Shown here one piece after another: positions 1-6,479 of a stretch of DNA of 13,317 nucleotides. This DNA is from Prevotella sp. UBA3294. GTDB lineage: Bacteria > Bacteroidota > Bacteroidia > Bacteroidales > Bacteroidaceae. The number at the start of each line of letters is the position of its first letter. The stretch's first letter is position 1. The notes beneath the pieces were generated by a model, which had not been told where the DNA came from, did no database searches, and saw only the letters and a list, made by a program, of their open reading frames with translations. The DNA is taken from positions 1 through 13,317 of the forward strand of contig DETG01000103.1 of the NCBI GenBank assembly GCA_002361535.1, given 5' to 3'. The position numbers and the translations under genes were made by a program.

Positions 1-122
1 CGCTCTTCCTGAAGCACTACGAAAGATGTTTCCATTTTCCCGGCGGTCATACACCCACGGCCGATGAAGTGCGCACCTGGTATGTGCCGTTGGCAGAGAA
101 GATGTTGATGGAATTAAAATAA
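1..122 (+). CDS. 3' end of a probable alpha/beta hydrolase (partial)
   Basis: The frame beginning at base 3 is open from the window edge to a TAA at 120-122 and gives the last 39 residues of a protein whose start lies outside the window. The visible tail contains the motif FPGGHTPT, then a stretch ending WYVPLAEKMLMELK. A Gly-Gly-His near the C-terminus, followed by a final helix, is how the catalytic histidine appears in FSH1-type serine hydrolases and other small alpha/beta hydrolases, so an esterase-like enzyme is the best guess. Codon use looks genuine. No catalytic serine or aspartate can be checked here, so the family call is an inference from one motif; that this is a real gene end is much surer. 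Confidence 0.6.
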   Translation, partial: LFLKHYERCFHFPGGHTPTADEVRTWYVPLAEKMLMELK

Positions 123-365
123 CATTTAATATATTATTGTAAAAGAGAGCACTATCAGCAGGTGTTGAGCCGCTTCGTAGGTTCCACGGAGATATTTGTC
201 AGCGGCGACACCCTCCAGTTGAAAGACTATGGTAAGACCGACTGGCCCTGGACGCTGTTTGACCCCGATAGCAAGAAGCTTAGACACGAGACCGTCTTCC
301 CCCAGCACCAGAAGCAGGTGTTTGAAATGGGAGCCGCCTTGGTCAGAAAGGCAGGTAGCATTTGA
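123..365 (+). pseudogene. C-terminal remnant of an unidentified protein
   Basis: Directly after the preceding TAA, the same frame stays open to the TGA at 363-365. The first six codons are AT-rich and do not look coding. From about base 141 the translation becomes protein-like (KREHYQQVLSRFVGSTEIFV, then SGDTLQLKDYG, TDWPWTLFDP and a final helix around FPQHQKQVFEMGAALV). There is no good ATG; the only starts are GTG at 162 and TTG at 165, without a clear ribosome binding site. The abrupt change suggests the tail of a longer gene left behind by deletion or rearrangement. The parent family is not recognised. An alternative is a short independent gene starting at GTG 162. Confidence 0.45.
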
Positions 366-397
366 CTTCGTCGAATTCCTCCGTGCTCGGGAGAATA

Positions 398-409
398 GAT
401 GCAAGCATC
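398..409. repeat. small hairpin in intergenic DNA
   Basis: GATGC and GCATC form a perfect 5-bp stem with a two-base centre. It sits inside a longer imperfect match in which GGGAG upstream faces CTCTCC downstream. There is no T-run on either side, so it is not a classic intrinsic terminator. It lies after the remnant that ends at 365. Confidence 0.3.
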
Positions 410-432
410 GCTCTCCTCTCGCTTGTTCGTCA

Positions 433-458
433 TTTAATGATAACGCAATATCATTAAA
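433..458. repeat. perfect 10-bp inverted repeat before the short ORF at 470
   Basis: TTTAATGATA at 433-442 and TATCATTAAA at 449-458 are exact reverse complements around the 6-nt centre ACGCAA. The element is AT-rich and ends 11 bases before the ATG at 470. It could be a protein binding site or an mRNA stem-loop. No T-run follows, so termination is less likely. Confidence 0.4.
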
Positions 459-469
459 CCGGTATTTGT

Positions 470-688
470 ATGAAAAAGGGATATATTATGCTTCCAACTG
501 CTTTTCCTCTTCAAGCAGAAGAGCCGTGGAAGGTTGTGGAAAACTTATGTGAGATCATTTCTCGTCTCATCAAGACTCTTGATGATGAATATGTAATCAA
601 GGATGGTGTGGCAATCCATCGGACTGCTGTCATTGGCACCTTGATGAGAAAACATGGGTTTTTCATGAGAAATGATTCATGGATATAG
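470..688 (+). pseudogene. N-terminal fragment resembling a left-handed beta-helix acyltransferase
   Basis: The ORF begins at ATG 470, or more likely at ATG 488, and ends at TAG 686-688, giving 66-72 residues. The segment with EEPWKVVENLCEIIS, a short helix ending LIKTLDDEY, then VAIHRTAVIG, follows the order seen at the N-terminus of GlmU-like sugar nucleotide-binding acyltransferases. In those proteins a Pro-Trp-containing helical leader precedes the first hexapeptide coil (V-x-I-h-x-t-A-x-I). Here the match stops after the first coil and the frame ends about 20 residues later, whereas family members continue for well over 100 residues of beta-helix. I read it as a truncated remnant. It could instead be a small unrelated gene; the family match is from memory and unverified. 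Confidence 0.4.
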
Positions 689-783
689 AAAATATAGAGT
701 AATTAACACGAAAGACGATGATATTCAGAAACTTATAAAGAACGAAGTTATAAAAACCGACGACCGTGCGTTCTGACCTAAGT

Positions 784-901
784 GGGTGGGAGGGTGGTGG
801 AGGTGGAGTTTTTTTACAAAATCCCCGTGCGCGCGCGAGAGAAAAAAATACTTTTTTATAAAAGTTTCAAAAAATAGGCCACCACCACCACCCTCCCACC
901 C
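784..901. repeat. 23-bp inverted repeat with 72-nt centre
   Basis: The arms at 784-806 and 879-901 are reverse complements at 22 of 23 positions. They consist of G-rich (GGGTGGGAGGGTGGTGG) and C-rich (CCACCCTCCCACCC) sequence. The centre holds an alternating CG tract near 828-837 and A/T runs. No ORF of credible composition crosses it. It resembles a small non-coding palindromic element; no target-site duplication is visible. Confidence 0.6.
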
Positions 902-1117
902 AAAGGGGAGCCTACCCCAACCAAAAGGGGAGTCCACCCCAACCCAAAGGAGGAGCCCACCCCAACCCTCCCAAAGGGAGGGGGCGCCATGCGGAATGAC
1001 TAAAGATAAAGGAGCCCACCCCAACCCTCCCAAAGGGAGGGGGCGCCATGCGGAATGACTAAAGATAAAGGAGCCCACCCTACCCTCCCAAAGGGAGAGA
1101 GCGCCATGCGGAATGAC
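901..1117 (+). repeat. tandem REP-like units: 59-bp repeat, three copies, after degenerate 22-bp units
   Basis: Copies start at 952, 1011 and 1070. The first two are identical over all 59 bases; the third is recognisable to 1117 with a few substitutions and a diverged end. Each unit has a C-rich head (GAGCCCACCCCAACC), a hairpin made by CCTCCC-AAA-GGGAGG, and the tail GCGCCATGCGGAATGAC. Upstream, from 901 to 951, shorter degenerate versions of the head and loop recur about every 22 bases. Reading frames across this region are simple translations of the repeats and are not genes. Confidence 0.85.
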
Positions 1118-1127
1118 AAGAAATAGG

Positions 1128-1167
1128 GTGATCATTCATTTAATAGGGTGCACATTCATTTAATTTA
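1128..1167 (+). repeat. 20-bp tandem repeat, two copies
   Basis: Two adjacent units, 1128-1147 and 1148-1167, share the core GTG followed by ATTCATTTAAT. They are a close variant of the 21-bp repeats at 1248-1310, so the same short sequence has expanded twice within about 180 bases. Confidence 0.6.
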
Positions 1168-1180
1168 GGATGCTAAAGAT

Positions 1181-1367
1181 TACTGACCCCACCCCTACCC
1201 CTCCCCTACATGGGAGGGGAGCGCCATGCGGAATGACTAAGAATAAGGTGATCATTCATTGTATTAGAGTGATCATTCATTGTATTAGAGTGATCATTCA
1301 TTGAATTAGGATGATGCCGCACGGCACTCCCCGCCCCTCAAGGGGAGGGGTAGGGGTGGGGTCTGTA
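1181..1367. repeat. pair of REP-like units in inverted orientation
   Basis: The outer arms 1181-1206 and 1342-1367 are reverse complements at 25 of 26 positions; the inner 22 bases of each arm (1185-1206 and 1342-1363) match perfectly. Similarity continues inward at lower identity through a second G-rich block and a tail close to GCGCCATGCGGAATGA. Each half is therefore one complete unit of the family seen at 952-1117, with its own internal CCCCTCCCC/GGGAGGGG hairpin. The region between the tails holds 21-bp tandem repeats. No ORF is present. Confidence 0.75.
1248..1310 (+). repeat. 21-bp tandem repeat, three copies
   Basis: Units start at 1248, 1269 and 1290. Copies one and two are identical and the third differs at its end. 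Each contains GTGATCATTCATTG, including the palindrome TGATCA. The array lies between the inverted REP-like units. Confidence 0.8.
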
Positions 1368-1454
1368 TCTCTTCTACTTAACTTCTTAACTTCAAAATTT
1401 CTAAACATCTTAACTTCCGAAACTTAAATTCTTTGTTTATATCAAGATAACCCT

Positions 1455-1569
1455 CATTCCCCCGTCACCTAACACTGGATGATGACGGGGGAACAAGATG
1501 TAAATGACGGGGGAACAAAATGAAAGTAACGGAGGAACGTGGTGTAAGTAACGGAGGAACGAGTCATAG
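1455..1569 (+). repeat. 22-bp tandem repeat, four copies, with an inverted copy upstream
   Basis: Units occupy 1482-1503, 1504-1525, 1526-1547 and 1548-1569. The common core is GACGGGGGAAC in the first two and AACGGAGGAAC in the last two. A reverse-complement piece (TTCCCCCGTCA) lies just upstream around 1458-1468 and can pair with the first unit to form an 11-bp stem. There is no convincing coding potential. Confidence 0.7.
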
Positions 1570-1575
1570 GCGGTG

Positions 1576-1633
1576 TTTTTTCGGAGGCGCGGAGGTGCGG
1601 GGGCGCGAGACCACCCCCGTGCCACCGAAAAAA
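1576..1633. repeat. G/C-rich hairpin flanked by T and A runs
   Basis: TTTTTTCGG at 1576-1584 pairs exactly with CCGAAAAAA at 1625-1633, and GGGGG at 1599-1603 pairs with CCCCC at 1614-1618 nearer the centre, with unpaired sequence between the two stems. The T-run precedes the stem on the plus strand, so it is not an ordinary plus-strand terminator. It may be another palindromic repeat unit. Confidence 0.4.
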
Positions 1634-1661
1634 AGTAACAGACATTTTCTGAGAGAAAGCC

Positions 1662-1691
1662 TTGTAGTATCAGAAAAAAGTAGTAACTTTG
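1662..1691 (+). promoter_or_regulatory. consensus Bacteroidota promoter with no obvious gene
   Basis: TTG at 1662-1664 is followed after exactly 19 bases by TAACTTTG at 1684-1691, matching the TTG-N19-TAnnTTTG promoter of Bacteroidota. Transcription would begin near 1697. The only ATG-initiated frame close downstream encodes 13 residues (1748-1789), and it runs into the 3' end of the oppositely oriented yjbQ. A small or antisense RNA, or a promoter left from a lost gene, would explain it. Confidence 0.5.
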
Positions 1692-1775
1692 TACTCACGG
1701 AAGTGACGAGTGGGTCGCTGACGGCAGGCAAACCTGCAGCGAAGAGTATGTATATCGAGAATCGTAAAAGGATCA

Positions 1776-2189
1776 TCAACAACCAATAATCGTTACTACC
1801 AGTTTCCGTGCTCCGCCATAGTTACGGTATTCGCAAAAGTAGATGCCTTGCCACGTACCGAGGTTCAGACGACCGTCAGTGATAGGGATTGTCAGACTGA
1901 CTCCGCTCAATGTTGATTTGGCATGAGCAGGCATGTCATCAGCACCTTCGAGTGTATGCTCATATTCCGGTCGATTTTCTGGCACGAGACGGTTGAAGAT
2001 GGTTTCCATATCCACACGGACATCGGGATCAGCATTCTCGTTGATACTGAGTCCGCAACTGGTGTGCTTCGTGAAGATATTCACGATGCCCGTCTTCGGA
2101 AGATCCGGCAACTGGCTCAAAATCTCGCTCGTCACCAAATGGAAGCCTCTACGTTTGGGCTTCAAGGTAATCTCTTTTTGTAGTATCAT
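1776..2189 (-). CDS. yjbQ: YjbQ/UPF0047 family protein (secondary thiamine-phosphate synthase type)
   Basis: This 137-residue protein has the full length of the YjbQ family and its signature blocks. These are KHTSCGLSINEN at residues 41-52, DPDVRVD at 54-60, DDMPAHAKS at 84-92, and GTWQGIYFCEYR from 111. The conserved His and Asp/Glu residues line the putative active site of this trimeric cytosolic fold. E. coli YjbQ has weak thiamine-phosphate synthase activity, but the true physiological role of the family is unsettled. The ATG at 2187-2189 directly abuts the TAG of the upstream small membrane protein, so the two are almost certainly cotranscribed and translationally coupled. The gene ends in a region reached by the plus-strand promoter at 1662-1691. 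Confidence 0.92.
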   Translation of the reverse strand: MILQKEITLKPKRRGFHLVTSEILSQLPDLPKTGIVNIFTKHTSCGLSINENADPDVRVDMETIFNRLVPENRPEYEHTLEGADDMPAHAKSTLSGVSLTIPITDGRLNLGTWQGIYFCEYRNYGGARKLVVTIIGC

Positions 2190-2447
2190 CTATCCCTTTC
2201 GTCTTTTTATCCAGTTCTTCACTCGCTGGTAGCCCTCCACACCTAAGATGGTGAGTCCGCCATACTGACAAGTCTTGGCAAGACCGAAAAGCACCGTCCA
2301 TAGTATTCCCTTAGCGGCAGCACTGATAGGCAACAGCATCTGGGCGAACGACAATATATAAAAAGGTATGCAGCACAAGAGTACGATGACCCCCGTGCGG
2401 AATGACAGTCCTTGCAGCCAATGCTTGATTTTGTGAAGTACCTTCAA
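2190..2447 (-). CDS. small two-segment membrane protein (transporter suffix domain type)
   Basis: The 85-residue product has a basic N-terminus (KVLHKIKHWLQG), a hydrophobic segment at about 20-38 and a second at about 44-66. It ends in a strongly basic tail (RVKNWIKRRKG). The whole looks like the short Bacteroidota proteins annotated as transporter suffix domain-containing, recognised from memory by LSFRTGVIVLL and YGGLTILGVEGY. The biochemical role is unknown. It would sit in the inner membrane with both ends probably cytoplasmic by the positive-inside rule. It is the first gene of a pair with yjbQ, with zero bases between its TAG and the yjbQ ATG. A -7 box at 2478-2485 precedes it, divergent to the GH2 gene. 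Confidence 0.8.
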   Translation of the reverse strand: MKVLHKIKHWLQGLSFRTGVIVLLCCIPFYILSFAQMLLPISAAAKGILWTVLFGLAKTCQYGGLTILGVEGYQRVKNWIKRRKG

Positions 2448-2477
2448 TTAACTATTACCTATTTGTTATTGATTTTG

Positions 2478-2485
2478 CAAAGATA
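2478..2485 (-). promoter_or_regulatory. -7 box for the membrane protein-yjbQ pair
   Basis: TATCTTTG on the minus strand matches TAnnTTTG. It lies about 30 bases upstream of the ATG at 2447. No TTG is found at the expected -33 spacing, so only the -7 element supports the call. Confidence 0.5.
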
Positions 2486-2570
2486 ACAAAAAATTCGGGA
2501 AGATGATAGCTAAAATAACAGATTAAGTTTTTTTATACCCATCGAAGTAAATAATTCACGAGAAAAAGAG

Positions 2571-2578
2571 TACCTTTG
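2571..2578 (+). promoter_or_regulatory. -7 box for the GH2 gene
   Basis: TACCTTTG matches TAnnTTTG and is followed by CA, leaving a leader of roughly 40 bases before ATG 2624. A -33 TTG is not evident at 19-21 bases. It is divergent from the promoter at 2478-2485. Confidence 0.5.
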
Positions 2579-2623
2579 CATTAAATTATAGTATTATCAA
2601 ACTATTAACACCATTCCGACAGT

Positions 2624-5600
2624 ATGTATAGAAGAATTTGGACTTTCAGTATTTTAGCAGTTTGTTCATTGCAGTTGAACGCACAGTATCTTGACCACAT
2701 CTACGATTACATTGAGAACACATCCGTTTATGAGGAGAACCAAGAAGAAGGTCATGCCTATTATCTGGCAGATCAGCATCAGTCACTCAACGGGAACTGG
2801 CGATTCTTCTTTGCCAATACCCCTGAGGAGATTCCGCATGACTTCTTCCAGCCTGGCTTCAAGGACGGGAAATGGAAAAGTATCCATGTTCCGAGCAACT
2901 GGGAGATGGAAGGCTTCGGTGATCCATTGTTCCGAAATGTAGCAGCACCTTTCAAGGCTGACCCACCACTTGTTCCCCGCGAGTATAATCCTACTGGAGC
3001 CTATCGCCGTACTTTCACCATTCCCTCCCAATGGAACGGACAACAGGTCTTCCTACGTATGGAAAAGACACAAAGTGCCTCGTTCGTATGGATCAACGGC
3101 AGACAAGTGGGTTACAACGAGGGTGGACAGGAGCCTGCAGAGTACGATGTAACACCCTACATCAAACCCGGGAAGAACCTACTGGCCGTGTGTGTGGTGA
3201 AATATTGCGACGGCTATTACCTTGAAGGACAAGATTACTGGCGGTTGGCGGGTATCTGTGATGATGTCACACTCTATGCCACACCCAAGACGCGTCTGTT
3301 CGACTGGTATGTCACGACCGACCTTGACGACCAATACAGAGATGCAACGCTGAAGGTGAACATCGACGTGAAGAAATATGAAGACAGCAGCGACACCTAT
3401 GCCGTTCGTGCCACGTTGAGAGATTCCAAAGGGATCAAAGTAAGCGAGATGGTGACCGACAAATTTGTGATCAACAGCAAGGGGAAGAAGACTGTTGAAC
3501 TCACCTCGCTGATTACCAATCCTGAGAAATGGACCTGCGAGACCCCTGTTCTCTACAACCTGACACTCGAACTACTGTCAGAGTCGGGAGATGTCATTCA
3601 ACAGATCACGAGCAGGATGGGGTTCAAAGAGACAGAGATCCGTCACCAGACATTCTACCTCAACGGACAACCCATCAAGGTGAACGCCACCAACACACAC
3701 ATGCAGCATCCCCTTTTGGGTCATGCCATGAACGAAGAAACCATCCGCAAGGACATGGAGATCCTGAAGCAGCATAACTTCAATGCCGTCAGGACCTCCC
3801 ACTACCCTCCAGTGAATAAATACCTCGAACTGGCCGACGAATATGGACTTTACATCATCGATGAGGCAGGCACAGAGGCCCATGCCACAGAATACATATC
3901 GAACGACAAGAAGTTCCTTCCCATGTATCTTGAACGAGTTCGTCAGATGGTGCTTCGCGACCGTAACCATCCATGTGTCCTTTTCTGGAGTGCAGGTAAT
4001 GAAAGCGGTGAGGGACCCAATATCACCGAGGTGGTGAAGGAAGGAAAGAAATACGACCCAACCCGCTACTTCATGTACGGCGGGAATGCTTATGCCCATC
4101 CAGGTGAGGAGATTATCGGTCCTCGCTACCCTACTCCCTTTGAGTTGGAGATGAACACCGGAATGATTCCTGAGAGTGAAGATCCCCGTCCGTCGTTCAT
4201 GGATGAATATCTCTCGGTGGCAGGAAATGCCGGTGGCGGTCTTGATGAATACTGGGAGGTGATACGGCGCCATCCCCGACTGATGGGTGGAGCCATCTGG
4301 GACTTCGTCAGCCCCGGACTCACCGATCATATCCGTCCGCTCACCGACAGTTCACCTTTTCATACTCCTGCACATCTGATGGGTCAGGCAAAAGTTGAGA
4401 AAGGGGTATTGTGTCTCAATGGCCACGATGAGTGGGTGGAAGTGTATCGCAGTAAGAATGTGGAACTTACGGGTGACGCTTTAACAATCAGTTTCGATGT
4501 GAAACCTGGGAAACTGAGCGGAATATATGAAGGAGCGCCCTACATCACAAAGGGAAACACACAGTTCGGTGTTGTGCAGAAAGGCAACGACAAGCTGCAG
4601 TTCTATCTGCATTCCGGTATCAAGCATGCCCTGAATGTCGATCTGCCTGCCAACTGGGTAGGCAACTGGCATCATGTCACAGCATCGTGGAACGGTAAGG
4701 AGATGAAACTGTTCATCGACGGTGAGCTGAAAGGCACCGAACCGACACTGCCGGCAAAGGAGCCCAATCGTTTCAGACGAGGGAACCAACCCACGGAACG
4801 GGGGATGCTGAGTAACTTCCCCTACCCGATCAATATCGGACGGTTTGCCGGAAACCATGCCCAAGATCCTCAGACGATCTACACCGCTGACGCGCAGATA
4901 GACAATGTTGCCATCTATAACAAATGTCTGAACGATGGTGAGGGAAGCGCAGAAGATGCTGTGCTCTATCTCACCTTCGACGGTAACGGTGATGAAGGCA
5001 CCTTCTTCACGATTGGCGGAAATATGCGGACTTATGGCAGTATATGGCCCGATCGTACCGTGCAGCCTGAGATGAAGCAGATGAAATGGACCACCCAACC
5101 CATCAGCATCCGACTGCTCGATGCAGACACTGGTGAGGCCGAAGTGACAAACCGACTCTATTTCACCGATCTCTCTCAATATGCTTCCCACTGGAAATTG
5201 ATGGCCGACGGGGATGTGTTGGAAGAAGGAGACATCCAGTTCTCTACCCTGCCGCAACAGAAACAAATCGTCAGGATTCCTTACCACAAACCTTCTCTCG
5301 TCGCAGGAAAAGAATACCGAGTCATGATCACTTCTGCCATCAAAAAAGATGAGATTTGGGCAAAGGCAGGACATGAAGTAGCTTGGGACCAGCTGGAGCT
5401 GACAGCATGGAACAGACCTGCCCCCCTCACGAAAGGGACATCGGAAAACTTAACCGCAGAAGAGAACGACAAGGAGATCAGGATCAGCGGAAAGGGGTTC
5501 TGCTACCGCATCAGCAAGGAAACCGGTAACCTCGAACAAATTGAGGTAGAAGGGAAGGCTGTGCTTAAAGAACCGGTGACATTCAACCTCTGGCGCGCTC

Positions 5601-6415
5601 CCCTTGCCAATGAGTTTGACTCCTGGGATGCTTTCCGCGTTGATGGAGGATATGCCGAAGGTTGGGGGAACATGGTATCCACCTTGTTCTATTCCAAGGG
5701 ACTGAACCAGCTGCGCATACGTCCGACGGAGGTATTGTTGGACCGTCGTGAACATGAGACAACCGTTACCGTCCACCAACTCGTGCAGGCTGGTGCCTCT
5801 TCCTATGGTGCTCTCGATTTATATATACAAGGAATCCAGTTAGCGGGATTCACCCTCGACTACACCTACCATTTCTACGATGACGGAACAGTGACCATTC
5901 ATAATCACCTCAGTCCGCAGGGCAAACTACCCGAACTTCTTCCACGTATCGGCTTTACCACTTCCGTTACAAACGATTTTGACCAGATCACTTGGTACGG
6001 CCGCGGACCCGAAGAGAACTATCCCGACCGAAAGACCGGCTATCCCATCGGTATTTGGAGCAAGACCGTTGCTGACATGTACGAGCCCTACCTCTTGCCA
6101 CAAGATCATGGCTTACGTACCGACATACGATATGTACAACTTCAGAACCGGTCGGGCCAAGGCATCCAAGTCTCTATGAACGAGCATTTCAATTTCAATG
6201 CCTATCCGTTCACTACCGAGAATCTCACCAAGAGTCAGTTCACCTATCAGCTACAGCCACAGACAGACCGCTACACCCTCAACCTCGACTACAACACGAC
6301 GGGCGTGGGATGCACCTGTGTCTATGTGCTCGATGAATACAGGGTGAAACCTGCTGCCTACGACCGGGAGATTACCATCAAACCGCTATTCGGAAAGGAG
6401 CTGAATACACGTTAA
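2624..6415 (+). CDS. secreted GH2 beta-galactosidase-like enzyme with an inserted LamG-like domain
   Basis: The 1263-residue protein starts with a signal peptide (residues 1-20, cleavage LNA-Q). Domains in order: sugar-binding jelly roll (about 50-220, with DGYYLEGQDYWRLAG), Ig-like domain (225-330), TIM barrel (330-585), LamG/concanavalin-like domain (591-790), a second Ig-like domain (810-945) and a beta-galactosidase small-chain domain (955-1258). The acid/base is Glu460 in GNESGEG and the nucleophile is Glu528 in MDEY. Glu418 and His420 in DEAGTEAHA match the LacZ Mg-site pair. It is about 240 residues longer than LacZ, mostly because of the LamG insert. The LacZ motif NRHEHHP reads NATNTHMQHP here, and the Trp999 region (GGDDSW in LacZ) reads GCTCVY, so the substrate may not be lactose. 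It probably acts on plant or host glycans in the periplasm or at the surface. No SusC/SusD pair or sensor gene is adjacent. Confidence 0.88.
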   Translation: MYRRIWTFSILAVCSLQLNAQYLDHIYDYIENTSVYEENQEEGHAYYLADQHQSLNGNWRFFFANTPEEIPHDFFQPGFKDGKWKSIHVPSNWEMEGFGDPLFRNVAAPFKADPPLVPREYNPTGAYRRTFTIPSQWNGQQVFLRMEKTQSASFVWINGRQVGYNEGGQEPAEYDVTPYIKPGKNLLAVCVVKYCDGYYLEGQDYWRLAGICDDVTLYATPKTRLFDWYVTTDLDDQYRDATLKVNIDVKKYEDSSDTYAVRATLRDSKGIKVSEMVTDKFVINSKGKKTVELTSLITNPEKWTCETPVLYNLTLELLSESGDVIQQITSRMGFKETEIRHQTFYLNGQPIKVNATNTHMQHPLLGHAMNEETIRKDMEILKQHNFNAVRTSHYPPVNKYLELADEYGLYIIDEAGTEAHATEYISNDKKFLPMYLERVRQMVLRDRNHPCVLFWSAGNESGEGPNITEVVKEGKKYDPTRYFMYGGNAYAHPGEEIIGPRYPTPFELEMNTGMIPESEDPRPSFMDEYLSVAGNAGGGLDEYWEVIRRHPRLMGGAIWDFVSPGLTDHIRPLTDSSPFHTPAHLMGQAKVEKGVLCLNGHDEWVEVYRSKNVELTGDALTISFDVKPGKLSGIYEGAPYITKGNTQFGVVQKGNDKLQFYLHSGIKHALNVDLPANWVGNWHHVTASWNGKEMKLFIDGELKGTEPTLPAKEPNRFRRGNQPTERGMLSNFPYPINIGRFAGNHAQDPQTIYTADAQIDNVAIYNKCLNDGEGSAEDAVLYLTFDGNGDEGTFFTIGGNMRTYGSIWPDRTVQPEMKQMKWTTQPISIRLLDADTGEAEVTNRLYFTDLSQYASHWKLMADGDVLEEGDIQFSTLPQQKQIVRIPYHKPSLVAGKEYRVMITSAIKKDEIWAKAGHEVAWDQLELTAWNRPAPLTKGTSENLTAEENDKEIRISGKGFCYRISKETGNLEQIEVEGKAVLKEPVTFNLWRAPLANEFDSWDAFRVDGGYAEGWGNMVSTLFYSKGLNQLRIRPTEVLLDRREHETTVTVHQLVQAGASSYGALDLYIQGIQLAGFTLDYTYHFYDDGTVTIHNHLSPQGKLPELLPRIGFTTSVTNDFDQITWYGRGPEENYPDRKTGYPIGIWSKTVADMYEPYLLPQDHGLRTDIRYVQLQNRSGQGIQVSMNEHFNFNAYPFTTENLTKSQFTYQLQPQTDRYTLNLDYNTTGVGCTCVYVLDEYRVKPAAYDREITIKPLFGKELNTR

Positions 6416-6452
6416 ATAAACCAAAAGAATCGGTTATATTAAAATTTTTTCG

Positions 6453-6460
6453 TAATTTTG
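6453..6460 (+). promoter_or_regulatory. -7 box for the GT5-like/DUF4270 operon
   Basis: TAATTTTG matches TAnnTTTG and lies 19 bases before ATG 6480, giving a very short leader. The upstream 25 bases are AT-rich without a clear TTG at -33. It separates this operon from the GH2 gene. Confidence 0.5.
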
Positions 6461-6479
6461 CAACCAAATAGGAATCATC

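Noticed and set aside
672..776. A 34-codon plus-strand frame (starts MIHGYRKYR) overlapping the end of the fragment at 470-688
   Set aside because: The codons look mildly protein-like but there is no recognised family and no clear ribosome binding site; it may be part of the same decayed stretch.
725..1135. A 136-codon minus-strand frame and its plus-strand counterpart across the repeats
   Set aside because: The translations are repeats of PHGA/SLWEG-type peptides created by the 59-bp and related units, with no ribosome binding site or natural composition.
901..1569. CRISPR array
   Set aside because: Repeats are directly adjacent with no unique spacers, are not of constant CRISPR type, and no cas genes are nearby.
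1748..1789. A 13-codon ORF downstream of the promoter at 1662-1691
   Set aside because: It is too short to judge, and no ribosome binding site or family similarity was seen. The in-frame extension back to 1520 runs through the repeats.
2385..2407. A partial match to the REP-like tail (GTGCGGAATGAC) inside the small membrane protein gene
   Set aside because: It encodes part of the SFRTG segment that I believe is normal for this protein family, so the match is probably chance.
4481..5374. A 297-codon minus-strand frame opposite the GH2 gene
   Set aside because: It is an antisense shadow of the LamG and Ig-like part of the enzyme, without an initiation signal or known motifs.
6416..6452. Terminator after the GH2 gene
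   Set aside because: Only a 4-bp stem (AACC/GGTT) precedes an A/T-rich run, too weak to call.
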